From contig CM049322.1 of the NCBI GenBank assembly GCA_026874595.1, forward strand, positions 32,942,340 to 33,006,339: a stretch of 64,000 nucleotides of DNA, given 5' to 3'. This DNA is from Sipunculus nudus (taxonomy: Eukaryota > Annelida > Sipuncula > Golfingiida > Sipunculidae). A program made the translations under genes and the position numbers. Below are positions 11,968-23,994 of this stretch, piece by piece. Numbering within the stretch: position 1 is the first letter of the stretch; each line of letters starts with the position of its first letter. Under the pieces are notes generated by a model. That model was given only the letters and a program-made list of their open reading frames with translations. It did not search any database and was not told the origin of the DNA.

Positions 11968-12901
11968 GTATCCCCAGACAATTAATCCCCCCCCCCCTTT
12001 AAGAATAGGCCCCCCATCTTCAGCAACAATTAATATCAGACCACACTTGTAGAAAAAGTCACTCTCATAGAAAAGGTCATGACCCCAATTTTAATATACA
12101 TCATCCCCAAACCCATGTCTGTGTATATGCATAATGTAAAGAAATCTGTCCATTAGTTTTTGACTTATAATGCTCACAGTACTGTTAAGTGGCAATGATG
12201 GGGTATTAAACGGCACGAAAACAAGTAAAAGAATAACAGGTGGCGCCACCTGTTTCCGGTACATGACAATACTATCCAAGATCTTTGGTCAAGTTAATTT
12301 TTGGACCAATCAATGCATCCCTTATTGAGATATTAATGATTTTGTGTGATTTATACCATATATGGCAATATTTAAGGTCAAGGCCACTCTCTTAGGAAAG
12401 GTCATGACCCCAATTTAATAAACATCATCCCATAACCCATATCTATGTATAAGCTTAATATAAAAGAAATCTGTCCATTAGTTTTTGACTTATAATGCTC
12501 ACAGTACTGTCAAGTGGCAATTTTGGGGGTATTAAACGGAACAAAAACAAGTAAAGAATAATAGGTGGCGCCACCAGTTTCTGGAACATGACAACCCTAT
12601 CCATGATCTTCAATCAACTTGATTTTGAGATCAATCCATGCAAGATTTCTTGAGATATTTAAGAAATTGTGTGATTTTCCCCAAAATTGGACCTATTCAA
12701 GGTCAAGGACACTCTCCTAGTCAAGGTCATGACCTCATTTTAAATAGGTGTAGTCCTCTCACCCATATCTATACATATACCAAGTTTGGTAAAGATCTGT
12801 GAAATATTTTTTGAGTTATCGCGCCAACAAGATTTATATGTGGCGGCAGCGGCGGGACCGGTATGAAAACATAGTATCCCCCCGACTTTGTCTGGGGATA
12901 C
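11968..12901. mobile_element. Non-autonomous TIR element carrying 325-bp tandem repeats
   Basis: GTATCCCCAGAC at 11968-11979 and its exact reverse complement GTCTGGGGATAC at 12890-12901 bound a 934-base element. Inside are three head-to-tail copies of a unit anchored on GGTCATGACC at 12075, 12400 and 12725, exactly 325 bases apart. The third is truncated by the 3' end. The words TTTTTGAGTTATCGCGCCAA and CTGGGGATAC at the right end are typical of repeats I associate with mollusc genomes. There is no transposase, so it would need an enzyme in trans. No clear target-site duplication is visible. A short hairpin (GTATCCCC...GGGGATAC, 12873-12901) lies at the right end, so a Helitron-like ending is an alternative to a cut-and-paste MITE. 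Confidence 0.8.
12053..12850. repeat. Internal 325-bp tandem repeats (2.5 copies)
   Basis: Copies start at about 12053, 12374 and 12700. The first two are about 90 percent alike by eye. Each of these holds the palindrome-like word AGGTGGCGCCACC (12238 and 12563). The third copy is shorter and has diverged into the element's right terminus. Confidence 0.85.
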
Positions 12902-15169
12902 AAATATCCCACACACCCAAGTAAGATTTTCCTGGAACTAAACACCAACAAACTCTTTCGAGCAAACAAAATGTTTAAGGCGAGGTTGTACTTGCATAGC
13001 CCTACCATAGTCAAATCCTTGTGAAGACATGAGCCCCAACTGCTTCATTTAACTGTAAATATCTTCCTATTATTTACATAATCTAAGGTTGGGTAACAAT
13101 TAAGGTGTCATGATATAGACTGTGAATGTTCAATGAACCACAGTAATCATAAGGTATTTTTTTTCAATATACCAATAATTATAAAGCAGCAAAAGACCAC
13201 ATATACACCTCCACCCACATTCTGGATCAATGTTTTATAATTTTGCTTATATTTGATTGATGTCTCAAAATATTTACACAAGCTATCAAGTCGTGGCATA
13301 AAAAGATGTATGCTTTTTACATGTTGGTTCTTCTTCAATACAAGTAAAATACATTCCCATAAAGACTTATAAATATATAAACAGGCTATCAGGGCTCTGG
13401 CATGGAAACTTTGTTGGTTTATTGTTACATAACATAAACTCTGTGAGCCAATTCACCTGGGCCACTTCAAAGTCTCACCAGCTAGTCTGATGGTCTAGCC
13501 AAAGTAAATTACCAAGCTCAGCTATTAAATGGCATGATCGAGAAAGATGGTATCCCATGAGGCCCCAGTAAAGCTGCCGTATATCGGAATGAGAGCATAT
13601 AAGAGCAGAAGTATTGGACTGGCCAATAGTGAGCTTTAAATAATGTATAACCTCTACTCCGCATGCCAACAAGAACGGTCCATTTATAGTTCTCACGGAA
13701 CTGATTTTACTATACACTGTTGGCAGCGCAGTTGTCGTGGGAGAACCTTGAGGGCCAAGTGAAAATCAAAAAAGGAAAAGGGGGGGGGGGGGATTATGAT
13801 GGGGTATGTATTTATCATACACCCTGAATCTTATATCCGTCTTGATGCCTTGGGACAGGGCTGACTGGTACTTATTTATCCATTCAAATTTATATAGAAA
13901 TGGATATATATAAAGTGACTTCACTCACTTTCAGCAAAGCATTAGCAGACCATAAACAATTATGCACAAGGCTGATTTACTCACACGGATTAAAAAATAG
14001 TGTCATAATGGTTCAAACGTGGCTTGAACTTTAATTTGTTTATTAAACGTAGGTGTAAATTCTACTGAACAGAATTAAGCTGGAAGGTTCTATCTAGACT
14101 AACCATTTTCTTTGCTTATATAATTTACATTAGACTGATAACTAATCTTTGACTGACAAGTGATTTAACTCAGACATCAAATTTTTGACATGTAACCTAA
14201 GGTTATTATCTTTGACAGACAGTGAATTACATGAGCTGTCAGTTTGATTGACACTTAATTAAACATCTAGTCATATTTCCCAAACAGCCAACCAGAGATA
14301 AGCTTAATTAGAGTCAAATTTGATTTTACAAATTTATGCTTAAAACTGATAGATATTAAGACTATATTTTATCATCTTTGAAGGTTAACCATCATAATTT
14401 AATTACTATGAAGATACATCTCATAAAACATAAAAGTTGTAAATTTTTTAAACGTTTATTTTAATAATGAATTGTATCACTAACATCACAAACACTATAT
14501 CCCATGTTGCTGTGCATTATCATCCTCTAAACAGCCTTGTGTTCTCAGTGCCATCGAACCTCATTAAAAGGAAACACTGATGATGAGCCCAAAGGCACCA
14601 TACCATAGATCAAGTGTGGCACGCTCGATCACCGTGATCTAATTAAGACCCAGCAAACATCTGTCTGGCAGTCTAGGTGGCGCCAGTTGACTGGGGTGTC
14701 TGGGTAATTATATGATGATTCCTCACAGGGTTTCTCACGTGGTTGTCTCCGATCATTTCACACAATAACAAACAGTAATCAGATACAAACTCTCACATCT
14801 TTTGGCAGGGACTTCTAAAGATCTTTTAAGCCATTGTTTTCACAAATTACACAGATGACAATAATTATTTCCAGAAATCAGCTGACTTTGCTGGATATTA
14901 GGAGCTTGATGGTCATAACTGAATGTGAATAATAGTAGGCTACTGCAAAAACAGCAACTTTGCACTTCTATTCAATATCAGTGTTTAAAAGGATAAATTA
15001 ACCTATTTTGGCTATAGAAACCCAGTGATTTAAATAATAAGATCATAATTTCTTTGACGTTTAAATCTGATATCTACTATTTGATATAGATGCACAGCCT
15101 GATCTATTAAAGGTATGCTCTGGAGTCTATAAAACTATGGTAAAACCCTGAAACGTACACTGATGGGAC
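12902..15169. other. Non-coding stretch
   Basis: Contains a G homopolymer at about 13780-13792 and AT-rich DNA. An 80-codon minus-strand frame (13475-13717) and a 63-codon one (13147-13338) lack splice context. Bases 14520-14770 are GC-richer and contain a CTCF-like word at 14670-14686 (TCTAGGTGGCGCCAG). No gene is supported. Confidence 0.4.
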
Positions 15170-15293
15170 TGGACATTTTGTCCTCAACAGGGAGGTGACC
15201 TAAGAAGGGAGGTTATATAGGACTGCCCATAAGTGGCCAAAAATAGGAGATGCCCTTAGTACAGAGGTGCCTGTAAGGAGAGGTTCCACTGTA
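15170..15293. repeat. Copy of the AACCTGT/GGTTCCACTGTA repeat family
   Basis: Degenerate GGGAGGTGACCTAAGAAGGG words alternate with AGAGGTTCCACTGTA at the right end. This layout matches the element at 60484-60665, whose right end reads ACAGGTTCCAATGTA. The family is short and non-coding. Confidence 0.55.
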
Positions 15294-15416
15294 TTACATC
15301 TATAATGGTAATTAATTCTTTTATGTTCAACATGTACAATAGGCTGCATACGGATTCATGACAGTGCATGACACTATAAAAATCAGTTTTCAAACCATGT
15401 ACCTCACATAATATGG

Positions 15417-15683
15417 AATCTCATAAAAATATTCAGGGCATTTCAGGAATGGGCCAAGGAAGAATCAATTAGTTATTGGTGTGGATCTGGCACGTGATCA
15501 GGATTCAAGAACATCATCATAGAATATTCAAAAATGTAAAGTCACTTGTGCACAAATTAACCTGGGAATATGGGCAGAATAAGTGAATGCAAGCAAGGTT
15601 TTGACAGCATCTGACATAATAGGGACCCCTCACTTGATGGAGGCTTGCATTCCTTAGAATCCAGATTTCTAGTTATTTGATAT
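15417..15683 (+). repeat. Dispersed repeat, copy A (pairs with 45432-45705)
   Basis: Begins near TTCAGGGCATTTCAGGAATG and ends near CAGATTTCTAGTT. It aligns over its whole length, in the same orientation, with a copy 30 kb to the right at roughly 75 percent identity. Shared words include GGTGTGGATC, AATAGGGACCCC and GGAGGCTTGCAT. No coding potential. Confidence 0.8.
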
Positions 15684-15689
15684 TATTAT

Positions 15690-16760
15690 GACATTATCAT
15701 ATCTAAAACTATAAGCTAATGGGGGCTGAGCAAGACATGTCCAAGCATTAACAGCTAAATCAAAGCTTTATCAGCAAATTCTGGGAAGAACAGGAGATGA
15801 CATACAAAGCTCCTGTTAACAAGGACCTCAGGTTTCATGTCCAAGAACAAAAGATTCTATCTCCTTTGTAACCCGATTCCCACCTGTAGTAATTAGCTAC
15901 CCGTTAATCACATTCCAGTCTGGCTCTGATGATACAGAATTATCTGATCCCTGTGTTAAAAGACAGACAAAAATGCTACACCATAATTCTGATATATTGG
16001 ATGACATTTCCTTGCAAGTTGTAAACATCAGTCCGGTTCCAGGATATAAAATTCAGAAGCTGATATGAGCTTTACTGCATCAGACTGACAGCTGCTCATC
16101 AGGAAAATTTTGAGCTTAATGAACTGACAGCATTTTAAGGCATACATTTCATTCGCTCTATCCTACTGATACTGATCAAGTGTTATTTAATATGTGTTAT
16201 GCATACTCAGGTGTAATTAATATTTGTAATCAGATATTACTTTCATTAAATACTTTGTTGCATCTCCTGTTATGACTAATATACTTTGATATATGTGACC
16301 CAAAGCATATTGCACAGAGCTGAAGCCTCCAGACAATAACTCCATTTTACATAGCAAAAAAATACAAAATCCAAGATTGTTCGTGTCCACCTCACACAGC
16401 AGTTACACACAGCAATCATCCCAGGTCTCCTTTGTTATAACCGCTGCTTTGGAACGCAAGATTCTCTAGGTTCCACCACCAGGGTAGGCACAGAGCAATG
16501 AATTGTAATCAGACCAATCAGAGCATGGTATCACACTGTGCATCCAGCTCCAAATTTTTAACATGAGACCCTCTCTCTTTCTTGGCCCTGTGCCAGAACC
16601 TGTGTAATCATCCCAGAGAATCTTGCTGTATACGAAGCAGCAGTTTAAACGAAGGATATCAGGGACGTCTGACGTGTATACCACTGTGTGCATGAGGAAC
16701 TTAGATTAATCCTGACATTTTGCTTTGAATAACCAGTAATGAATATATTACTTTTTTCAA
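15690..16760. other. Non-coding stretch
   Basis: A 75-codon minus-strand frame at 16466-16693 in a GC-richer patch has no splice sites I trust. The patch contains a CCAAT-like GACCAATCAG on the plus strand. I see nothing else. Confidence 0.4.
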
Positions 16761-17057
16761 GATTTTTTTTGGTGGAGGTAACCACCTCCATTTTTTAATG
16801 TTTGCTTAACTAAGTAATATATACATCTGGGCGAGTGTCAGCCCCATTGCTGGGTCATAACAACAAGGAACCCCTGAAAAGCGCACTTGTTTGTAAGTGA
16901 AACACAACTGTTGGGCACAGACTACCCATTAAGCCTGCAGAGCCCTCACCCAGGGTGGGGGCCAACTGTATAAAAATCTCACCGCCTCGGCTGAGATAAG
17001 AAATCACAATCTCCCGGCTTTGAGCCCTGTGCTCTACCCCTGAGCCACAGAAGCCGG
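16761..17057 (-). mobile_element. tRNA-derived SINE, copy 1
   Basis: On the minus strand the right end reads as a tRNA-like head. It has A-box GGCTCAGGGGTAGAGCACAG and a decayed B-box region (GTGATTTCTTATC), followed by a body containing CACCCTGGGTGAGGGCTCTG and an AT-rich tail with AAAAAATGGAGGTGGTTACC. It aligns along its length with copy 2 at 53143-53525. Transcription would be by RNA polymerase III from the internal promoter. It has no ORF and depends on a LINE. Confidence 0.8.
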
Positions 17058-18434
17058 TTTTAAGAACATACTACTTTATGCTGTAATAAAGTCTTCAAGC
17101 AGGTTTTCTTGGTATGATTGTCACCAAAATGTAGTTAGGCTAAATTCTTATGCATTATCAACACTGAATGATGTAAATATACAATTCGCTATATTTCTGG
17201 ATATTTTATATCAAACATTGGACTGACCTATATTTGAGATTCTTCACTTTACCATACTTTAAATTCTCATTCAAATTTTGTATAATGTTAAACTGCATGT
17301 TAATTAATCTCACCAACTATATTAACACTAATATTCTACCCTCAGCCTGTCTGGATTTGTGTATTTTTACTAAACTCCTATAGTGGTCCTAAGGACAAAT
17401 AGGAAGTCAGGCCAATGCAAAATACATGCACATAGCTGATCTTAAATTTTTCATTGGAGAACATCTTACGTTTTCCCAGAGGCAATGTCCTGTTATAACT
17501 ATACCCCAGCTGAATGCTCCTTAATCAACATCGCCATCTTGTAGTCACGATGACTGGGTCAGTTCCACGCAGACAGGTCAAGGTTTCCTATCTTCTCGTC
17601 AACTCGGCATCAAGAGCCTGCCCTCACCAGGAACCAGTATTAGTATTTGGACAAATTATTGTCACACTCACAGGGATATCACTGCCAGGGCTGAGTTAAA
17701 CATGCAGGTCCTTTGAGGACACACTGACTAGTGATTGGGTGGAATAACATCAACATTTGTCTGATCACTGTACTAATATCCCGACCCACACACTTGTACA
17801 CATTAACGTCCATGTCAACAAACCTCGCAGATCCAGGAACGAGTCGTTGTCTTCCTCATAAAGTGTCTCGTAATAATTCTTCCTTCTGTATGATTGTCAG
17901 ATGATAATATGATAGAGACTCATAATAACGAAAGTGAAAAATTTTGCAGAAATATTAATTACAGTATTTTCCCTAGCAGGTAAACTTGCAGGAAGTTTAT
18001 ATACATGCATTTGGCAAAGTTAATCTATAACCAAATATTATCAACACCAATACATCTTCTCCTATTGACTGTTCGACCATTATCAGCACAATATTATATA
18101 ATCATAATTTTAATTATTATATCATTATAATTTGATAGTATCTATGTGTAAATTTCTTATGTAAGACAATGATGAGATAATACAAAATACAACAAAATTT
18201 GAGGTTTGCTCTCTGACATACTTTGATATATATAACATATTTTTGTTGAAAATTTGGAAATAATCAGCTGATATTATTGAAAACAATGTTTCACTGATAT
18301 GTTCATCCAATACTGGAAAACAGCACTTTCCTACATGAATTCACCTTCAGCACCATGCATACAGTGGCAATAATCTGATGTTTATCAACATGTCTCGTAA
18401 TCTTTTCTGATATGAAAGTGCTTGTCATAAGATC

Positions 18435-18494
<60 letters not shown>

Positions 18495-20089
18495 TTTAAC
18501 CTGGATTAGGGACTCAAGCTTCATGCCTTCACAGTCGGGGATGTATCAGTGTATATAGAGTCGTTCATATTTATTCCTAGCTCAACATGTACATTTACTA
18601 CAAAGCCCTCAGCAAAAAACTCAATCTTCATTCAAATAACTCATGATTATCATGAATCGTTCATGAAAAAAGCGGAGCGTGCTGGTATGCCTTACAACGA
18701 TGGATATCTCCGTCTGCAATTTTCCAAAGTGAATCCCAAACACAAAAAAAATCCCTGTAAACCACTGCCGCTATATTCATAAATGCACCGGTATTCGTGA
18801 TGACCGTACATAATTATTATCTCCATGGCAACCTTGTTACAAAAATGTTAGCGTAAATGCTTAGCCCTGATAAGTAGGTTACCACCGGCTTTAAAATACT
18901 GAGGTCACAAGTAAACCCCTGAAGAGCAGGTTTTTTCAAGGCAACACTTTTATTATCTCCGAACAGACACCCGAGGCAATCAAGCAATGAAAACCTTGCA
19001 GAATAAACGAAGGTCAAACAAGTGCAGTTTCAATTATTTTCCTTAAAACCATTCCCAGCGCTCCTTCACATGAACAGGGAACGAGCCCAACATTAAATGG
19101 CTTGCTCATGATGATATAAGTCTACAGACAGATCCATTCGTCACACCCACATGACAGTACTACTTTTCAGCTCTGCCAAGAGAGTGCTCTGAGGTTGTTG
19201 CCACTTTAATTCCAGTTCTTGGAATGACACATCTCTGGGTTCCTGGCCGCTGATGTCCAATCATCTATTTCAGGTCAACCAGTGCAGAAATGGACAAGGA
19301 CCGAATTCCAGAGCAAATGATGGCCTTACTGCACCTTCTACTGGGATATAATTATTGTAATTAAATTTAATGATACAGTTAATTAAAACGCTGTTTGTAC
19401 TGATTATTATGGTTTTAACTTCTGCTTATCTCTTAACACAATGAACTGTTAATCAATTCTACAGACGACCGGCCTCTTTGCCAGGATTTTAACTGTAGTA
19501 CCACAACCTATCATTGGTGCAGTATGTTGCCACTGATGATAACCATAATGATATGCTCTCAATGTGCCAGCTCCAGCATTTTTCTTTGTAATCAAACTGG
19601 TTGCGCTTTTATGCAATCGTTCACATTTGACTTAAAATATGCCCAAGTCATATCATCCAGGGTTAGAATTTAAAATAGTATCAATAACCAAGCGGTCACC
19701 TTGACCTTTCAATGTGACAAAAAATATATATTTTTCTCTGAGTGTTCGTTTTAAAATCATGCACCAGTCTTAAAGTGTTGTGACAAAAACTGAAGTGACA
19801 TGTCTTGAAAAGTAAGAATACAGCAAAATAAGTATTTAGTAGCAAGATTTATCTAGCCTTTACAGTATTCATATTGAAGGTTATATACTGCACTTGCTAA
19901 TGTCTAAGTAATTACCAAATACCAAAGTGTGCAAGTACAGTCAAAATGGTGACAAGTCTTTCAAATTAAGAAAACAAATTAGCTCAAGGGATATATGAAA
20001 TATTCTATTATTAATTCATCATTGTTTTTCTTTAATCATCAAATAATTCTACAACTAATACCTAAAACGAGTCCAAACAACATAGTGAT
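17058..20089. other. Non-coding stretch with an AT microsatellite
   Basis: AT-rich. Bases 18640-18780 are somewhat coding-like on the plus strand (MKKAERAGMPYNDGYLRLQF) but have no acceptor or donor. Bases 17500-17700 give a 61-codon frame without splice context. Otherwise nothing. Confidence 0.4.
18439..18492. repeat. (AT)n microsatellite
   Basis: A perfect alternating AT tract of about 54 bases. It encodes an artefactual Tyr-Ile run. Confidence 0.95.
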
Positions 20090-20485
20090 TTACCCCTTTC
20101 ACACACAAAAGTTTTAAAACATCTGGGGAAAAGCGGAGATTCATGTTCAAACCCTATTGTTTGTTTACACCAATGTATGGCACCAATGCATGAGGTAAAC
20201 TTTTGTATGTAAATGAATGTAACAACATTTTGCCAACATTTTGCGCTTGCCCCATGAACCAGTTGCTGCTTCCAAACTAGGTCGTAACGGTTTTATATGC
20301 AAATCAAGAATTCACAGGGCATTTCAGCAGAGCGGGATAATTTGATTCACATTGAAAACTGTTCTGAGCAAGAGTTTAACATTTTGGCCGAATTGGTTCA
20401 TAATGCTACTGATTGCCTTATGAACGCTCAAATCTCTGTCAAAATGGTTTGAAACGGTTTGCATTTGCCATGTGAAAAGGGTAAT
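20090..20485. mobile_element. Candidate MITE with TTACCC...TTTCACA ends
   Basis: The left end TTTACCCCTTTCACAC (from about 20089) and right end ATGTGAAAAGGGTAAT (to about 20485) are imperfect inverted repeats of about 14 bases. The interior holds repeated words such as AACATTTTG and GGTTTGAAACGGTTTGC. There is no ORF of note. Target duplications are unclear, so this is a candidate only. Confidence 0.4.
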
Positions 20486-20489
20486 TGAG

Positions 20490-21987
20490 AAACACTGCAA
20501 TAATAGAAAATGTAAAATGCAATGCCAGTGTTTAGTGTATATCACTATATGTTCAATACAGGTTTGATTGAGTACGAGCATGATTTATAAGCCGGGTTCT
20601 GCATAACAGATTACAATGACAGACAGCCAACAGGTAGCCGATCAATCACTCAACCTCTGTCCACGGTAGCCATGGCAACAGATGAAGAAGATCAACAGGG
20701 CCAGTTGGTAATCAAGTAAATGCCCCTCCAGGTTTCTGTACATCTGATACGGATTTAAACATCAAGAAACTTTTAATAGAAACCCAAGGCCAATACAGAT
20801 TTAAGACAATCTATAATATGCATCGGTTGTCCACTCAGTCAATGGCTGTGGCCATACATCAAGGTTTGATTGGTTATACAAATGCGGCTTTGATAAAAAG
20901 TGGTTTTCATGATATCTGCATGAAACAAAAATTCTTCCTTCTCTCTGATCACATTAACTGGTGACTTTTATCTAAACACATGTTATTATATCATCAATCA
21001 CTCTATACTGCAGGGGCCACCATCTATCCCACTAAATTTCATGTATAAAAATAAAATTGGCTCTCCGCTCAATTTTTATCAAATTAGAGTGGTTCCCCAC
21101 TCGTATCTAACCTTGCAGAGAACAGGTCAACACTGACAGCAATTGATTCATCTTGAAATGTAGTGTTTACAACTATGCTCCACATATATATGGCAGTAGT
21201 TTTTTTTGTCTTTTAACCGCAAAATCCTTGTGTAGCAAAATAGACTGGCATCCCACTCTTAAATGACTAGAGTCAGAATTAGTTATGTTTGGGGTGGTAT
21301 TGAAGCAAGTCATTATGTACAATATAGGTGGGTTTCAGTTCTTTTGTACTGCTGCCTGTTCAAAACAGACATATCTGAGTACATACCTCATGTTGTATTA
21401 CATGGTAATAACATATGAAATACATACAATTCATACAAGAACACAAAATTAAGAAGAAAACATTGCAGTACACTTCCAGATATCACAATACCTAGTGTTA
21501 ACTGATTTTTGGAGCAGCTGGAGACAGCTTTATGTGAAAGGACACCTGTCTCTATACACCTGTAGACGATACAAAATCCTCATCATGAACATTTCACTTT
21601 CAAAAACTGCTTAATATCACTCGCGTGCCTGCAAGAAAGATTTCAGCCAGAAAAAAGACTAGCTTGCACAATTGAAGTGAAAGCACGACTGAGGTTTTCT
21701 ATCATGAAATATGCAGCCTGGTAATGCAGTTTTGTTATTTAATGAGGCGGCCATCATCACACGCAAATTTGTCAGTAGCTGGAGGCTTTGATCTACTCAG
21801 CAGATGCTTTCTCCCACCACTTTAACTAAACGAGGGGACTGGATCAGGTCACCATATGCTGCCCATCCTACCTCATCAGGTCCAAGTAACTGTCAATCAC
21901 CTGAACAGTGAGAAGGCTTACCCAGACAAGGTAGTAATACTGTAACCACCTTGAGAGATGGTGTCTCAAAGTCTATGGCATCTACAG
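20490..21987. other. Non-coding stretch
   Basis: Contains a perfect RFX-like X-box at 20666-20679 next to a small plus-strand frame starting MATDEEDQQGQL. A GC-richer block lies at 21720-21960. On the minus strand that block has a good acceptor (CCTTCTCACTGTTCAG), then a 29-base open piece (VIDSYLDLMR) and a weak donor. It is not called as an exon. Confidence 0.35.
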
Positions 21988-22330
21988 TTACTCAAGCTGA
22001 CCAAAATTACCACTGCTCAAGCTGACCAAAATTCCAATTACTCAAACTGACCAAAATTATAATTATTCAAGTTGACCAAAATTACCACTGCTCAAGCTGA
22101 CCAAAATTACAATTTCTCAAGCTGACCTAAATTCTAATTATTCAAACTGGCCAAAATTACAATTATTCAAGCTGACCAGAATAACAGTAACTTAAGCTGA
22201 CCAAAATTACAATAACTCAAGCTGACCAAACTTGCAACTGTTCAAGTTTTCCAAAATTACAAATGTTCATCATTAATTGGCAAGTTGACCAAAATTACAA
22301 ATTCACAATATCTCAAGCTGACCAAAATTA
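21988..22330. repeat. Degenerate tandem array, about 25-26-bp unit
   Basis: The core CAAGCTGACCAAAATTAC is repeated about 13 times with substitutions and a few spacer insertions (for example 22260-22285). The copies are in one orientation. Confidence 0.92.
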
Positions 22331-22757
22331 AAGAAAAATGTTAGAGTTACACTCTGCAAATTAAATCATGGGATGATTTGGTAATTACTGTCCTTATCTG
22401 TAGTCTGAGAAACTACTGTCCTTATAAGATAAACCAAAAGAACGCTGTGAACTGTTTCTGACACAACTTTATATTTATACATCTAGTGTATCAACATGCA
22501 GTTGTGGCTCAATATTATTACCAACATTAATCTATATGAGAAAATTTTATAAAGTGAACTGATATAACTGTATACTGAAACTGATACCGCTATAGGATAC
22601 ATCAGATATAGCAACAAGAGACAACTGATAATAACCAGGCATTCCTGGCATATTTGTGACAGCCTGGAATACGTTTCTTTCATAACAGAGATAAGATGTC
22701 CTGGACAGAGAATGAATGCACCTGGCTGTACCTGCCCGCAAAACTGCGGCATTTCAC

Positions 22758-22954
22758 CTGCCGCTCTGGTTCGTTATTAACACGATCCTCTTATCAGTAA
22801 CAACCTCATCCACGCCCAACATGTTAACGAAAACAACGAGGATCTGAGGAAGGCACCAGATGGCTCTGCCTGTAATATATACGACTTGTATCGTAGCTGT
22901 GGTACCTGTACACCTGTCATTAGGTAAAGCGACTATGCTGCGATACTCATGCAA
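22758..22954 (-). CDS. Candidate coding exon with consensus donor
   Basis: A 65-codon open frame on the minus strand runs from ATG 22954 (MHEYRSIVALPNDRCTGTTA) to GCGGCAG|GTGAAA at 22758/22757, ending in phase 2. An internal acceptor (CGTATATATTACAG, exon from 22869) would give a shorter internal exon starting in phase 1 and reading RAIWCLPQILVVFVNM, then LGVDEVVTDKRIVLITNQSG. That segment is hydrophobic then charged, and clearly GC-richer than the surroundings. No domain is recognised and no partner exon was found. It lies on the same strand as, and between, the PDZ exon and the 9.4-kb exon. Its phase-2 end does not match the phase-1 exons. Confidence 0.27.
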
Positions 22955-23094
22955 TACATTCCAGATACAAATATATACAGACCTCTACTATAAACCCTGG
23001 GTATATAACCTTGCATTACATATCTGCATCTAGAATAATTTAAGGGACATTTCAATTTCTTGCAAACTTGTACGCAGTAAAATTTCAGTTGTGG

Positions 23095-23175
23095 TATCAA
23101 GCCCAATGCCTTCCAATTGCCAGTGGTCCTTTGCTCTCAGAAGGCCATGGGTTCAATTCCAATACAGAGTGATCC
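23095..23175 (+). repeat. tRNA-like SINE fragment (B-box)
   Basis: AAGGCCATGGGTTCAATTCCAA matches a polymerase III B-box (GGTTCRANTCC-like). The A-box half is decayed. No flanking tRNA structure can be folded convincingly. Confidence 0.35.
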
Positions 23176-23591
23176 AACTTTTCTGTGTATTCATGTTCTA
23201 TCACACTACACAATGGACCAGCATGGCCATTCAGACAACTATCTGTAGTATCATTAATTAATGTCACACTAAAATTACCTTGGCTTGATTTGGCAATTAA
23301 TTGAAAATTACCTTGTTGGCTTCAACAATGCAAGCGAAACCAAAAATGTCCAACATAAGTTGCTTCTCAAAATGTAAGCACTGAACATAAATTTAAATTT
23401 TATAAATCAGCATGATCTCATATTCTGTATCCCTGATTTTAGCCTAAATTCTTGGTACTCTTATGATGTATTTATAAAATTCCTTGTACTATTTTACAGA
23501 TTTGAAGCACTACTTCCCTGAGCTAATAGTAATACTACTAATAACTACATATCTGATTTTATATTTCATATGGTGATCACACAATAAAGGG

Positions 23592-23854
23592 GTGTTTCCA
23601 TGTGTGTGTATATGTGTGAAAAATCGCTCAAATGATTTTTTAACTGGGGTGTTTCCATGTTCATCAGCACATATGAGTATGTCCATGAAAATTGCCACAG
23701 GAGCCATTTTCATGCACAGGAACTGCGTGAACTCAGGGATTCAGGGTAAAATGGCTTCACTTCACATTCTTTTTGTAAGAGTCCTGCTCGATCCAAATAT
23801 ATACGTCTGGTAGCTACTTCACACATATACGCATATACGCACACATGGAAACAC
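23592..23854. mobile_element. Candidate MITE with about 30-bp inverted ends
   Basis: GTGTTTCCATGTGTGTGTAT at the left (23592 on) is matched in inverted orientation by the sequence ending ACACATGGAAACAC at 23854, extending about 28 bases inward. A second partial GGGTGTTTCCATG lies inside at about 23648. Overlapping open frames on both strands are by-products of the inverted symmetry. No transposase. Confidence 0.55.
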
Positions 23855-23994
23855 ACTTTTTATGAGTCCCTGAGAAACAAAGAACCTGCCTATTTAATAT
23901 ATCTTATTTCTTGTATTCATTATCATCAAAAGGTAAAAATTCTGTTAACAATAAATACATTCCTATCAAATACCAATTTTGTTAATAATAAGTA

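Noticed and set aside
16995-17055. tRNA gene
   Set aside because: Has A-box and partial B-box but no foldable acceptor stem, and aligns with a longer repeat at 53 kb, so it is a SINE.
18303-18524. Minus-strand frame with a Tyr-Ile run
   Set aside because: Translation of the (AT)n microsatellite.
21880-21920. 29-base microexon VIDSYLDLMR on the minus strand
   Set aside because: Good acceptor, but weak donor (GTAGGA) and no partner exons. Too short to support.
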